A stretch of 64,000 nt of DNA from contig JACKAM010000004.1 of NCBI GenBank assembly GCA_020635075.1, positions 310,001-374,000 on the forward strand, written 5' to 3'. The translations under genes were made by a program, and so were the position numbers. The DNA comes from Pseudobdellovibrionaceae bacterium (GTDB lineage: Bacteria; Bdellovibrionota; Bdellovibrionia; Bdellovibrionales; UBA1609). Of the stretch, positions 25,461 to 33,247 are shown piece after piece (the stretch's first letter is position 1; the number at the start of each line of letters is the position of its first letter). The notes below the pieces were generated by a model. That model ran no database searches. It had not been told where the DNA came from and saw only the letters and a program-made list of their open reading frames with translations.

Positions 25461-25489
25461 TTGACAGTCCGCAATGAGTTCAATACAAG
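25461..25489 (+). promoter_or_regulatory. Putative sigma-70 promoter of purD
   Basis: TTGACA (25461-25466), 17-base spacer, TACAAG (25484-25489). The -35 box is perfect. The predicted start is about 13 bases before the ATG, just before the GGAGG site. Confidence 0.5.
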
Positions 25490-25508
25490 CGAGACCGGAG
25501 GTAATGCT

Positions 25509-26774
25509 ATGAAGGTTCTGGTCATTGGTCAGGGGGGTCGCGAGCACGCTCTGGTGAGAGCCCTTAAACTTTCGCCGAGTGTGGTGGAAGTGCATGCAAT
25601 ACCAGGGAGTGCAGGGATGGCAGGAGATGCCATTTGCCATGAAATCTCCCCATCTGATCCTCCTGCTGTTGCCAAGTTTTGCCATCAACATGAGGTAGGT
25701 TTGGTGGTCATTGGTCCCGAGGTTCCACTGGCGGAAGGGCTATCAGATCAGCTAAGAGAAAAGGGTCTCCATGTTTTTGCCCCATCACAGGCGGCAGCCC
25801 AACTGGAAGCCTCAAAAGTCTTTTCCAAACAATTTATGGAGAGAGCTGGTGTGCCCACTGCCCGATACTTTGTGGTCAAAACCTTGGCTGAGACGATGGA
25901 GAGATCTAAGGAGTTTTCTCCCCCCTTTGTTCTCAAAGCCGATGGTTTGGCGGCCGGCAAAGGTGTTTTCATCTGCAAAACCGAGGACGAGTTGAGACGA
26001 GCTGCGCACTCTTTGTTTGAAGAAAAAAGCCTTGGTGAAAGTGGAAACCAAGCTCTGCTTGAAGAGTTTCAGCCCGGTTGGGAGCTGAGTTATTTGATTT
26101 TGACTAACGGTCAGTCCTATCAACCCTTGCCTCTCAGTCAGGATCACAAGAGATTGGGTGATGGGGATTTGGGTCCCAATACCGGAGGCATGGGGGTCGT
26201 TGGCCCCCTGGAGGTTTCGCCCGAGTTGCGAAAAAAGATTCATGAGGAAATCCTCGCTCCCTCGGTGCGCCAGTTAGCAGCAGAATCTTTGCTCTATCGG
26301 GGAATTTTGTATGTTGGGGTCATGGTCACGGAAAATGGCCCCAGCGTATTGGAATACAATGTGCGTTTTGGCGATCCCGAAGCGCAGGTGGTGTTGCCGC
26401 TTTTGAACGGCGATTGGGGCCAGGTGATGAAGGCCGTCAGCCTTGGTGAGCTACCCGAACTCGAGTGGAGGCCCCTTCACTGCGCGTGTGTGGTTTTGGC
26501 CGCCGAAGGATACCCTGATCAACCCAAAAAGGGTGTGGTGATTGATGGCGACCTGAGCGCTCAGACAGCAAATAGTTACTTTCTCCATGCCGGAACCAAG
26601 CGCAATGCTGAGGGTGAGTGGGTGACCGGTGGTGGTCGAGTTTTGAATGCAATTGGCATAGGTTCGAGTCTCAAGGAAGCCTTGGGTACAGCTTACAATC
26701 AGGCAGAGAGGGCGCAGTGGCCGGGTCGTCAAATGAGAAGTGATATTGGCCATAAAGTTTTGGGTTCGCAATGA
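25509..26774 (+). CDS. purD: Phosphoribosylamine-glycine ligase
   Basis: A 421-residue ATP-grasp enzyme of purine synthesis that joins glycine to phosphoribosylamine. The N terminus MKVLVIGQGGREHAL is diagnostic; also seen are GPEVPLAEGLSD, FVLKADGLAAGKGVF (ATP-grasp), DHKRLGDGDLGPNTGGMG and YNVRFGDPEAQVVLP. The frame is open to 25461, but the ATG at 25509 has GGAGG eight bases upstream and gives the standard N terminus. Its stop overlaps the tsaC-like start (ATGA). It is a housekeeping gene within the glycan island. Confidence 0.97.
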   Translation: MKVLVIGQGGREHALVRALKLSPSVVEVHAIPGSAGMAGDAICHEISPSDPPAVAKFCHQHEVGLVVIGPEVPLAEGLSDQLREKGLHVFAPSQAAAQLEASKVFSKQFMERAGVPTARYFVVKTLAETMERSKEFSPPFVLKADGLAAGKGVFICKTEDELRRAAHSLFEEKSLGESGNQALLEEFQPGWELSYLILTNGQSYQPLPLSQDHKRLGDGDLGPNTGGMGVVGPLEVSPELRKKIHEEILAPSVRQLAAESLLYRGILYVGVMVTENGPSVLEYNVRFGDPEAQVVLPLLNGDWGQVMKAVSLGELPELEWRPLHCACVVLAAEGYPDQPKKGVVIDGDLSAQTANSYFLHAGTKRNAEGEWVTGGGRVLNAIGIGSSLKEALGTAYNQAERAQWPGRQMRSDIGHKVLGSQ

Positions 26775-27391
26775 ATTTTGATGATGTTCACCAACACTTG
26801 GAAGGTGGTGGAATAATTGCTTACCCCACAGAGACGGTATGGGGGATTGGGGTCTTGTTCGATAATGAAAGGGCCCTGGAATCCCTGATTGAGCTCAAAG
26901 GACGTGAGGTGAGCAAGGGTGTGAGCTTGTTGGTTTCAGATTTTTATATGGCTAACGAGATTGCTCAAATCGACAGTGAAGAAGTGAAGAGGTTTTTGCA
27001 GATTGTTTGGCCAGGCCCTTTGACCGCCGTTTTGCCAGCAAAGGACTTTGTTTCTCCCGTTATTCATGGGGGAACAGGATATGTCGGGCTGCGATTATCC
27101 AGTCACCCATTGGTTTCCCGCTTAATGGGAGTTCTACAAAAGCCTTTGACCACAACCAGCGCCAATAAATCTGGCGAAGATCCCGCGCTTTCAGAGGATG
27201 ATTTGTACTGGTTGCCCGAGCAAGTCAGGGTAGTGTCTGAAATAGGGGAGGGGGCTGGAGGGCAAAAGCCCTCCACTGTTGTCAGAATTGATGGCGCAGG
27301 AGTCGAGATATTGCGGGCTGGGGCAATTGGCGAAGAGGAGTTAACCCGCCTCGCTCACATTTGCGGTTTGCACCTTGTTGAGTCCAAATAA
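26771..27391 (+). CDS. Threonylcarbamoyl-AMP synthase-like protein (Sua5/YciO/YrdC family)
   Basis: A 206-residue protein of the YrdC fold. Conserved residues include IIAYPTETVWGIG near the N terminus, IELKGREVSKGVSLLVSD (the nucleotide-binding basic loop), VWPGPLTAVL, GYVGLRLSSHP and TTSANKSGE. Family members make threonylcarbamoyl-AMP for the t6A modification of tRNA, although the YciO subgroup is separate in function. The ATG overlaps the purD stop by 4 bp. The 3' end overlaps the convergent glycosyltransferase gene by 51 bp. Confidence 0.88.
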   Translation: MNFDDVHQHLEGGGIIAYPTETVWGIGVLFDNERALESLIELKGREVSKGVSLLVSDFYMANEIAQIDSEEVKRFLQIVWPGPLTAVLPAKDFVSPVIHGGTGYVGLRLSSHPLVSRLMGVLQKPLTTTSANKSGEDPALSEDDLYWLPEQVRVVSEIGEGAGGQKPSTVVRIDGAGVEILRAGAIGEEELTRLAHICGLHLVESK

Positions 27392-28450
27392 GAGATCCCA
27401 ATATCCACGCAGACTTCCCCATCCATAGCTAAAATGGGTGAGCGCCATCAGAGCGATAACGGGAAACACTTGATCTATTTTGCGATGACTTCGATAGAGC
27501 CGCCAAGACTCGATCATTAACAAGGCTCCATAAATGGCATAAAGGTGTAGCGCTCGTGGCTGAAAAAAACCAATAAGAGGCAGAAGGGCAAATGTCAGTG
27601 TGCCTGCCGCTGAGGCAATCGATGGCAGATGGAGTCCTCGGCGCTTGGCGGAAATCCACCTTGCCTGGCTGTATCCGAAGCGCACCATCCTTGAGCCCCA
27701 CTCCCTCCAGTCGTTGGCACAACGATTGATCACCACAGGGTCAGGCCCCATAAATAGGGGTGAGCCCGATTGGTTCAGACGGACTCCTAGATCCACGTCC
27801 TCGCAAGTTCTGGAAAATGAAGAGTCAAAGTTACCAATATCCAAAATCCGTCGGCGAACAAAGAGGGCATTGGTCGTAGGGATATGGTCCGCTGGAGACA
27901 GTTCGCTCACCCACTGAGCCTGAGCCGAACCTCCGTGGCCGAGGGGGCTACTCAAAACCAGATTGAGAGTCTCACCCAATCGAGTCGTAGCATCCATGCG
28001 ATTTGGCCCCCCCACGCCTCCGGTCTTGGCTTGTCTCACCTGGCAGAGACGAAGATTTTCCCGGAGCCGGGCCAGCCATCCCGGGGGAACCTGGCAATCA
28101 CCATCAACAAAGGCGATCAGCTCACCACAGGACCCATTAACTGCCATAGCCCGACTATGACCCAGGTTATTTTGAGGGGCTTCAAAGATTTTGAAAACAA
28201 TCGGGCTCAAAGCCTGAGCTTGTCTGAGAACATCCAGTGTGGAATTTTTCCCGCCATTGTGGACCACAAGAACCTCAATCGGGCGACTGTCCTGGGGTTC
28301 AGAGAAAATCTGACGAAACAAGGGCAATAAGAGACCACCCTCATCAAAGGTGATGATCGCTAAGCTAATGCTTGCTGTTTCGCTGTGCAAAATACCTCCA
28401 AAGGGCGAAAAATTCCCTTTCGGGGGAAAAAGTCGTTTACTGAGTCTCAT
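27341..28450 (-). CDS. GT2-family glycosyltransferase with C-terminal membrane segments
   Basis: A 369-residue protein. The GT-A part has LAIITFDEGG, LVVHNGG, GHSRAMAVNGSCGELIAFVDGDCQVPPGW (DGD metal site) and the acidic CEDVDLGVRL. Residues from about 275 on hold two hydrophobic segments that may anchor it to the inner membrane. The N-terminal 25 residues are not typical, so a later start is possible. It overlaps tsaC tail-to-tail by 51 bp. Donor and acceptor unknown. Confidence 0.85.
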   Translation of the reverse strand: MRLSKRLFPPKGNFSPFGGILHSETASISLAIITFDEGGLLLPLFRQIFSEPQDSRPIEVLVVHNGGKNSTLDVLRQAQALSPIVFKIFEAPQNNLGHSRAMAVNGSCGELIAFVDGDCQVPPGWLARLRENLRLCQVRQAKTGGVGGPNRMDATTRLGETLNLVLSSPLGHGGSAQAQWVSELSPADHIPTTNALFVRRRILDIGNFDSSFSRTCEDVDLGVRLNQSGSPLFMGPDPVVINRCANDWREWGSRMVRFGYSQARWISAKRRGLHLPSIASAAGTLTFALLPLIGFFQPRALHLYAIYGALLMIESWRLYRSHRKIDQVFPVIALMALTHFSYGWGSLRGYWDLLFGLNKVQTANVSEAG

Positions 28451-28506
28451 CCAACCCTTATCTTTTAATAGCCTATTTCCTCAGAATTTCGAAGTCCTAG
28501 AGGTAG

Positions 28507-29517
28507 ATGAAAAAGCAGACCGTTTTTATTTCAGGAATAGCCGGGTTTCTTGGCAGTCACTTGGCCGACGCGATGTTAGCTCAAGGCCACCGAGTGGTGG
28601 GCTGTGACAACCTATGGAGCGGTGACATAAGCCATGTACCCAGCGACGCGGACTTCTTTGAGGCTGACCTTAACGACTATAAGAAGATCAACAAGATCAC
28701 CCAGAATGTAGATGTGATTTTTCACACAGCCGCAACGGCCTACGATGGACTTAGCGTCTTTAGTCCCCATTTTGTAACGCAAAACGTCTATTCCAATACT
28801 GTATCCTTAGCAGCTGCGGCAATAGATAATAATGTTCGGCGGTTTGTGTTTTGCTCCTCAATGGCTCGTTACGGACGCCAAGAAGTTCCCTTCCGCGAAG
28901 AAATGACCCCATCCCCGCGGACTCCCTATGGTGTGGCCAAGTATGCGGCGGAAAAAACAATTGAAAGCCTCTGCCGCATCCACCAGCGTGAGTTTGTAAT
29001 CTGTGTTCCTCACAATATTATTGGACCACGTCAAAAATATGATGATCCTTTTCGCAACGTTGCTGCCATCATGATCAATCGGATGCTGCAGGGTAAGCAG
29101 CCCATCATCTACGGAACCGGCCAGCAGAAGCGTTGTTTCAGCTATATCAAAGACACTCTCCAAGTTTTGGAGCAACTGGTCTTTGCCGATCAGGCGGCTG
29201 GACAGACCATTAATGTCGGTCCCGATGAAGAGTTTGTGACCATCCTTGAGCTGGCTCAAACCATTGCTGAAGTCATCAATTTTGATCTTCGGCCCATCTT
29301 TGTCGATGGTCGTCCCGGCGAAGATACCTTTGCCAACTGCTCCGCTGACAAAGCCCGCCGCATGTTTAGCTACGAAACCAAATACAGTCTTCGTCAGGGC
29401 ATCGTAGACATGGTGGAATGGATTCAGGCTAAGGGGCCCAAGCCCTTTCAGTACGATATCGAAATCGAAATCAAGAACGAACTACTACCCTGCACCTGGC
29501 GCGAAGCCATCATCTAA
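28507..29517 (+). CDS. NAD-dependent nucleotide-sugar epimerase/dehydratase
   Basis: A 336-residue extended SDR. The NAD loop ISGIAGFLGSHLADAM (GxxGFxG) is near residue 9, the Ser of FCSSMARYG near 119 and the catalytic YGVAKYAAE (YxxxK) near 140 are intact. ENIIGPRQ-like NIIGPRQKYDDP and YGTGQQKRCFSYIKD are typical of UDP-glucose 4-epimerase and dTDP-sugar dehydratase relatives. The C-terminal 30 residues (after MVEWIQAKG) are longer than usual. It probably supplies an activated sugar for the nearby glycosyltransferases. Exact reaction not resolved. Palindrome P4 begins 2 bp after its stop codon. Confidence 0.88.
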   Translation: MKKQTVFISGIAGFLGSHLADAMLAQGHRVVGCDNLWSGDISHVPSDADFFEADLNDYKKINKITQNVDVIFHTAATAYDGLSVFSPHFVTQNVYSNTVSLAAAAIDNNVRRFVFCSSMARYGRQEVPFREEMTPSPRTPYGVAKYAAEKTIESLCRIHQREFVICVPHNIIGPRQKYDDPFRNVAAIMINRMLQGKQPIIYGTGQQKRCFSYIKDTLQVLEQLVFADQAAGQTINVGPDEEFVTILELAQTIAEVINFDLRPIFVDGRPGEDTFANCSADKARRMFSYETKYSLRQGIVDMVEWIQAKGPKPFQYDIEIEIKNELLPCTWREAII

Positions 29518-29518
29518 G

Positions 29519-29647
29519 TATGGCTGGTGAAAATGGGTCATCTGCGGCGTTAGAGACCCCTCTCTCTCACTCCAACGTACATCTATGTACGCCTCCGCTC
29601 ATTCGAGGGGCCTCTGCCTTGCATCTAACCCATTTTGACCAGCCATA
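29519..29647. repeat. Large imperfect palindrome P4 (P3/P4 family)
   Basis: TATGGCTGGTGAAAATGGGT (29519-29538) pairs with ACCCATTTTGACCAGCCATA (29628-29647) with one mismatch, at the same place as the mismatch in P3. TCATCTGCGGCGTTA (29538) and GCCTTGCATC (29616) are shared with P3, while the outer arms differ in sequence. CGTACATCTATGTACG lies at the tip. Confidence 0.88.
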
Positions 29648-29689
29648 GACTGCCGAAAAGAGCCCATCTCCATCGTTGAACGGGATTTT

Positions 29690-29956
29690 CTAATTGTTGA
29701 TCCACAAAATCCTTTATCCGTTAATTCGGTCCTTTGCCGACCATTCTCCGCAAATCCTCACGCGCCTTTCGGCCGCAGGCGTGTCTTCGGAGTGCGTCAG
29801 CCCGCTGCCGCACCCCGTTCGGCTGAGCCTATTCCCTTCGGTCACTCAGCCTCCCGCCCTGCGCGACGGCGGAGGATTCGGATTTCCGGGAATGGCTCGG
29901 CAATCGGGCCTCTTCCCGGACAAAGGCAGCACATAGTTTTGTGGTTCAACAATTAG
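29690..29956. repeat. Large imperfect palindrome P2 (P1/P2 family)
   Basis: CTAATTGTTGATCCACAAAA (29690-29709) pairs with its near-complement at 29935-29956. It aligns with P1 read on the opposite strand, sharing CCGACCATTCTCCG, CGGCCGCAGGCG, TGCGTCAGC and GGAGGATTCGGATT. P2 has about 40 extra bases in the middle containing the hairpin module (29824-29848) that P3 also has. There is no gene in this gap. Confidence 0.87.
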
Positions 29957-29995
29957 GGGGGCCAGATTTTAATGAAAATTGCCAGGGGGCAGCTC

Positions 29996-30136
29996 TCCAT
30001 GAGGCGAACTCCCGCTTTCCCAGTGAGTGAAAATCGAGTTCGGCTCGGTGCTGCACACTGAGAGAGAGCGCTGCTGCCAGACGCAATGTCTGAAGATTTT
30101 TACTCAGCTGGGATAAGAGGGAGAGAGACTCATGGA
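29996..30136. repeat. Imperfect palindrome P6
   Basis: TCCATGAG (29996-30003) pairs with CTCATGGA (30129-30136); TTCCCAGTGAGTGAAAATC (30017-30035) pairs with the segment at 30095-30113 with a few mismatches; CAGAC-N5-GTCTG (30078-30092) is an internal hairpin. It has no strong sequence likeness to P1-P5. It follows the 3' end of the minus-strand gene at 30182. Confidence 0.65.
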
Positions 30137-30181
30137 CTGACCCATCAATACTGCAGGCGGTTTTTTTCGATCAGCCTAGGT

Positions 30182-30880
30182 TTATTGGAAGGAGTAGCGG
30201 AGGAGGGTCCAGAGGAACAATGGGCCATCGGTGAAGACCGAGAGTTTGGATTCTCCCAAGCGGCGATGGTACTGGATGGGAATCTCCCGGTAGGTACCAC
30301 CGCTTTTCAAAAAGCGAATGGTCATGGCGAGGGAGAAATTCAGATCATCGGGTAAGGTTTGGCAAAACTCTTCCCGGTAGCCGGCTGAAAAGACCCTCAT
30401 GCCTGTGCAGCAGTCCTGGACCTCGTGTTTCAGGAGGGCTCGGGTAAGGTTCCGGTAGAGCCAATTGCCCAGATAGCGCTGGGGAGGCATTTTGGTGTTT
30501 TCATTGAGGCGATTGCCACAGACCATGCCCGCGTCTTCTTCGTCGAGAGTGCGCACCATGGGAATCAAATCTTCCGGTTGGCAGGTATCGTCCAAATCGT
30601 AAAAGCCCAGGAGTTGTCCCCGAGCGGCGGTAAACCCAGTCTTCAATGCCCGACCATAGCCTTGGTTTTCTTCCAGTCTAATGAAGCGAATCTCGGGTTC
30701 CAGTTTTCGTAACAAATCAGCACTGCCATCAGTTGATCCGTCGTCGACGACAATGATCTCCAAATCAGTGAGCCCCGCTTCCTCAATGATTCGCGAACGG
30801 TCACGCAGCAATTTGTCGAGAACAACGGGAATGGCCTCTTGTTCATTGTGGCAAGGTAAAACTAGGGACAAAACGGACAC
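30182..30880 (-). CDS. GT2-family glycosyltransferase, polyprenyl-phosphate sugar synthase type
   Basis: A 232-residue soluble GT-A enzyme of the DPM1 / dolichyl- or undecaprenyl-phosphate sugar transferase type: LSLVLPCHNEQEAIP, EIIVVDDGSTDGSADLL, GRALKTGFTAARGQLLGFYDLDDTCQPEDL (DxD site) and a late HRRLGESKLSVFTDG, where HRxGxSKL is characteristic. It would charge a polyprenyl phosphate with a sugar, feeding a GT-C type transferase such as the candidate at 16831-18750. GTG start with AGGAGG five bases upstream. The C terminus lacks the usual membrane helices. Confidence 0.88.
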   Translation of the reverse strand: MSVLSLVLPCHNEQEAIPVVLDKLLRDRSRIIEEAGLTDLEIIVVDDGSTDGSADLLRKLEPEIRFIRLEENQGYGRALKTGFTAARGQLLGFYDLDDTCQPEDLIPMVRTLDEEDAGMVCGNRLNENTKMPPQRYLGNWLYRNLTRALLKHEVQDCCTGMRVFSAGYREEFCQTLPDDLNFSLAMTIRFLKSGGTYREIPIQYHRRLGESKLSVFTDGPLFLWTLLRYSFQ

Positions 30881-30988
30881 GCAGGCCTCCTGGCAGAGTC
30901 AGGTCTGAACCTCTAGTTTAAAACCAAGGGTTGGTGCAGGGGCAAGCCCTAACTGCGTTTCCGGTCCTGGAGGCAGGTTTAGCCCATC

Positions 30989-31951
30989 TTAGGGCGGTGC
31001 GCGTAAGATTGCGATTCGTTGATAAAGAACTTGTGAAGTTCCTCCACCAAAGGCGCCACAGCCGGGAGGCATACACATCTTAATCTGAATGCAGCTAATA
31101 TTGGGATCAGCGCAGCGAACACAGAAATCAGGTCCTCCGGGAGCATCGGCACAAGCGGGAACATTGGCCGTATTGGTGGTGGCGCCGATCGCTGGCTTGT
31201 TGGGGCGAGCGTCGAGAAAGGCCTCAACACCTAACTGAGCATAGGCCTTTTCCGGATATCCGGTGTAGGGAACTGCCTTTTCAAGGGCCGGTTGGGCCGA
31301 TTCCAACAGTTGATCCCAGATGGCTACAGCCTGATTTTTGATTTTCTTGTGAATGGGAGTGACATCTTTGATGTTCATTTCCAAAGTGGGAATAGCCGTG
31401 CCGTCCGCATCATATTCATTTTTGGAAATCACTCCCGTGGTATCCAGACAATAGTCGCTTCCGTTGGTGGAACGAATACAGAAGTTGGCACTGGCCGCAT
31501 TGCCATCAATGTCATTGGTCACACAGATTGCGTTCAGTCCAGCATCAATATTCACTTGCGTCGTTCCAAGAGGGCAGGGCTGAGCTGGCCAGGCACAGTA
31601 CTGAGACCCTGGAGGGTAGGGTGGTGTTGGGGCAGCGCCTTGAGCTACACTATTGATCGGTCCGGGTGCCGTTGGGCAAGCCACGGTTGGAGGACTTATG
31701 ACAAACCAAGAGGGATTGCGCAATTCAAAGGCTCCATTAAAACGCACGGCGAACTGTTCCATCATGGTGTAGGCCTGAAGAGATAGGCGTAATTTACTTC
31801 GTGTCTTAGACGACATTTGAATATCGGACATCATCAGCGACACGCCCGTTCCCAAAATAATTACCGTGGCCATAGCCATAGCGAGAGTCGAAACACCACG
31901 TTGATTAGCTAGGGGAGTTTGAAATGAAAGAAGTTGCCTGACCTTCATCAA
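30989..31951 (-). CDS. PilX-like type IV pilus assembly/minor pilin-like protein
   Basis: A 320-residue protein with an N-terminal hydrophobic segment after NQRGVSTLAMAMATVIILGTG, which resembles the prepilin-like RGV(S/A)L motif of PilX proteins, although Glu5 of a true prepilin is absent. The rest is a Cys-containing extracellular domain (several CVTNDIDG, FCIRSTNGSDYCL pairs suggesting disulphides). It overlaps the upstream PilW-like gene by 4 bp, so the two are co-translated. Minor pilins prime pilus assembly; whether it serves a type IV pilus or a secretion pseudopilus cannot be told here. Confidence 0.65.
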   Translation of the reverse strand: MMKVRQLLSFQTPLANQRGVSTLAMAMATVIILGTGVSLMMSDIQMSSKTRSKLRLSLQAYTMMEQFAVRFNGAFELRNPSWFVISPPTVACPTAPGPINSVAQGAAPTPPYPPGSQYCAWPAQPCPLGTTQVNIDAGLNAICVTNDIDGNAASANFCIRSTNGSDYCLDTTGVISKNEYDADGTAIPTLEMNIKDVTPIHKKIKNQAVAIWDQLLESAQPALEKAVPYTGYPEKAYAQLGVEAFLDARPNKPAIGATTNTANVPACADAPGGPDFCVRCADPNISCIQIKMCMPPGCGAFGGGTSQVLYQRIAILRAPP

Positions 31952-32904
31952 AAGCCCTCCGTTGAATTAAAGCGGGTGATATTGGGAAAGTTAAAATCAA
32001 AAAAGTAAAGCCCACCATTGACCCGCTCAAAAAATCGCCTGTCAGCAGGAGGGTTGGTGGTATGCAATGGTGGCCCGAGAATATTATTGCGGAAGACCAC
32101 ATGGATGGTGCGGTCCATTTCCGAATAAGGGGCCAGATTGGCGCACATGGCAGAGGCGCCCATCTCGTTTGGTCGGCAAAAGCGCCATAGATCCCGTTCA
32201 GGCGTATTGAAGACTCGCATCACTAGGCGTATATCGACTCCTCTTAAGGGAACCGCTAGGGAGGCCGTGGGAGGATCAGGGTTGTCGACCATCACATCGA
32301 CGATATTACCAAAGGAAATAGAGCTACCAGCGGCCGAGTTGTCGCCGGCTCGTAAGTTTCCAGCGCCCGGCCCTAAGGCTTCGGTGACCCACAGGACACC
32401 TGAGAAGGCAGAGGTCTGATGCTGGTAATAAACTCCCACGGCGTTAACATCTGTTAGTTTACTGGCCGCGGCGTTGACGCCACTTCTTTGAGCCTCTTTT
32501 AAGAAAACGGCCAATGTGGTGACGGCCGGAGTTGGAGGAGCAGCAAGAGAGGATGCGACGGTATTTGGTGCTTGAACAAGCTGGCGGACCCGTCCGCAGG
32601 TACTGCCCGTAAAGCAGGATCCACCGGTCACCTGAGCACCAAAGGCGTTTAGATTAGCTGCACCTGACCAGCGCATGCCCAAACCTTGTCCCATATGGCG
32701 AAGGATGGCCATGTTGGCAGACATCAGATTGTCGATCATATGTTGACGTTGCTGGTTGATCTTAATGCCTTCATTGGTTTGAATGATGAGACCACCGACA
32801 CTGACAAAGATCACCGAGGCGACGACCATGGTGATCATCAATTCAGGAAGGGTATAGCCCTTCTCATCTAGGTGAAAATAGGATTTGCAATTACCAATCC
32901 CCAA
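31948..32904 (-). CDS. PilW-like prepilin
   Basis: The product has a prepilin signature DEKG-YTLPELMITMVVASVIF: cleavage after Gly, Glu at position 5 of the mature chain, then a hydrophobic helix. The rest (about 290 residues) is a pilin-type soluble domain. The frame is open to a TTG at 32955, but the TTG at 32904 has GGGAGG six to seven bases upstream and gives a 16-residue leader, MGIGNCKSYFHLDEKG, more typical than 33 residues. It heads a minus-strand pair with the PilX-like gene and is divergent from a third prepilin gene. Confidence 0.8.
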   Translation of the reverse strand: MGIGNCKSYFHLDEKGYTLPELMITMVVASVIFVSVGGLIIQTNEGIKINQQRQHMIDNLMSANMAILRHMGQGLGMRWSGAANLNAFGAQVTGGSCFTGSTCGRVRQLVQAPNTVASSLAAPPTPAVTTLAVFLKEAQRSGVNAAASKLTDVNAVGVYYQHQTSAFSGVLWVTEALGPGAGNLRAGDNSAAGSSISFGNIVDVMVDNPDPPTASLAVPLRGVDIRLVMRVFNTPERDLWRFCRPNEMGASAMCANLAPYSEMDRTIHVVFRNNILGPPLHTTNPPADRRFFERVNGGLYFFDFNFPNITRFNSTEGF

Positions 32905-33247
32905 AGGAAATCCTCCCGTTCCAACTCTAGGATCAAGAATACCATCACTAGCCAATCAGAACCCAGTCGGGTGGTATCCATGTCTCTTGTTTAGACATAA
33001 TTTCTGCCGACCCCATGTCGATCTTCACAATTCCTTATCGGCCCGATAAACAAATCATTGCAGTCGGTTTTCGTTTGTTGGAATTCTCAATGTGAGACGT
33101 AATCCCTTAGAAATTGTCGTTACAGCCTGAGACGCGGATAATTTTTTAGTGTTGTGATGGGTCATTTATGCCGATGATAGTAACAGGTAGAAAGTACTTA
33201 ATTTTGGGTACTTGTTTGACGTTACCTGGACTTAATAACTTGGGGTA
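32905..33247. promoter_or_regulatory. Divergent control region of the prepilin genes
   Basis: No gene in this gap. It contains a 15-bp palindrome TTATCGGCCCGATAA (33035-33049) whose minus strand includes GCCGATAA, the exact sigma-28 -10 box; GCCGATGA occurs on the plus strand near 33171. Neither has a good -35 box. TGAGAC occurs at 33093 and 33128, the hexamer clustered upstream of the gene at 35210. ATGTCT-N7-AGACAT lies at about 32980-32998. Confidence 0.4.

Noticed and set aside
30935..30952. ACCAA-CCC-TTGGTTTT as a terminator of the prepilin pair
   Set aside because: A five-base AT-rich stem is too weak to call.
31948..32955. TTG at 32955 as start of the PilW-like gene
   Set aside because: It gives a 33-residue leader and lacks a ribosome binding site; the TTG at 32904 has one and gives a normal leader.
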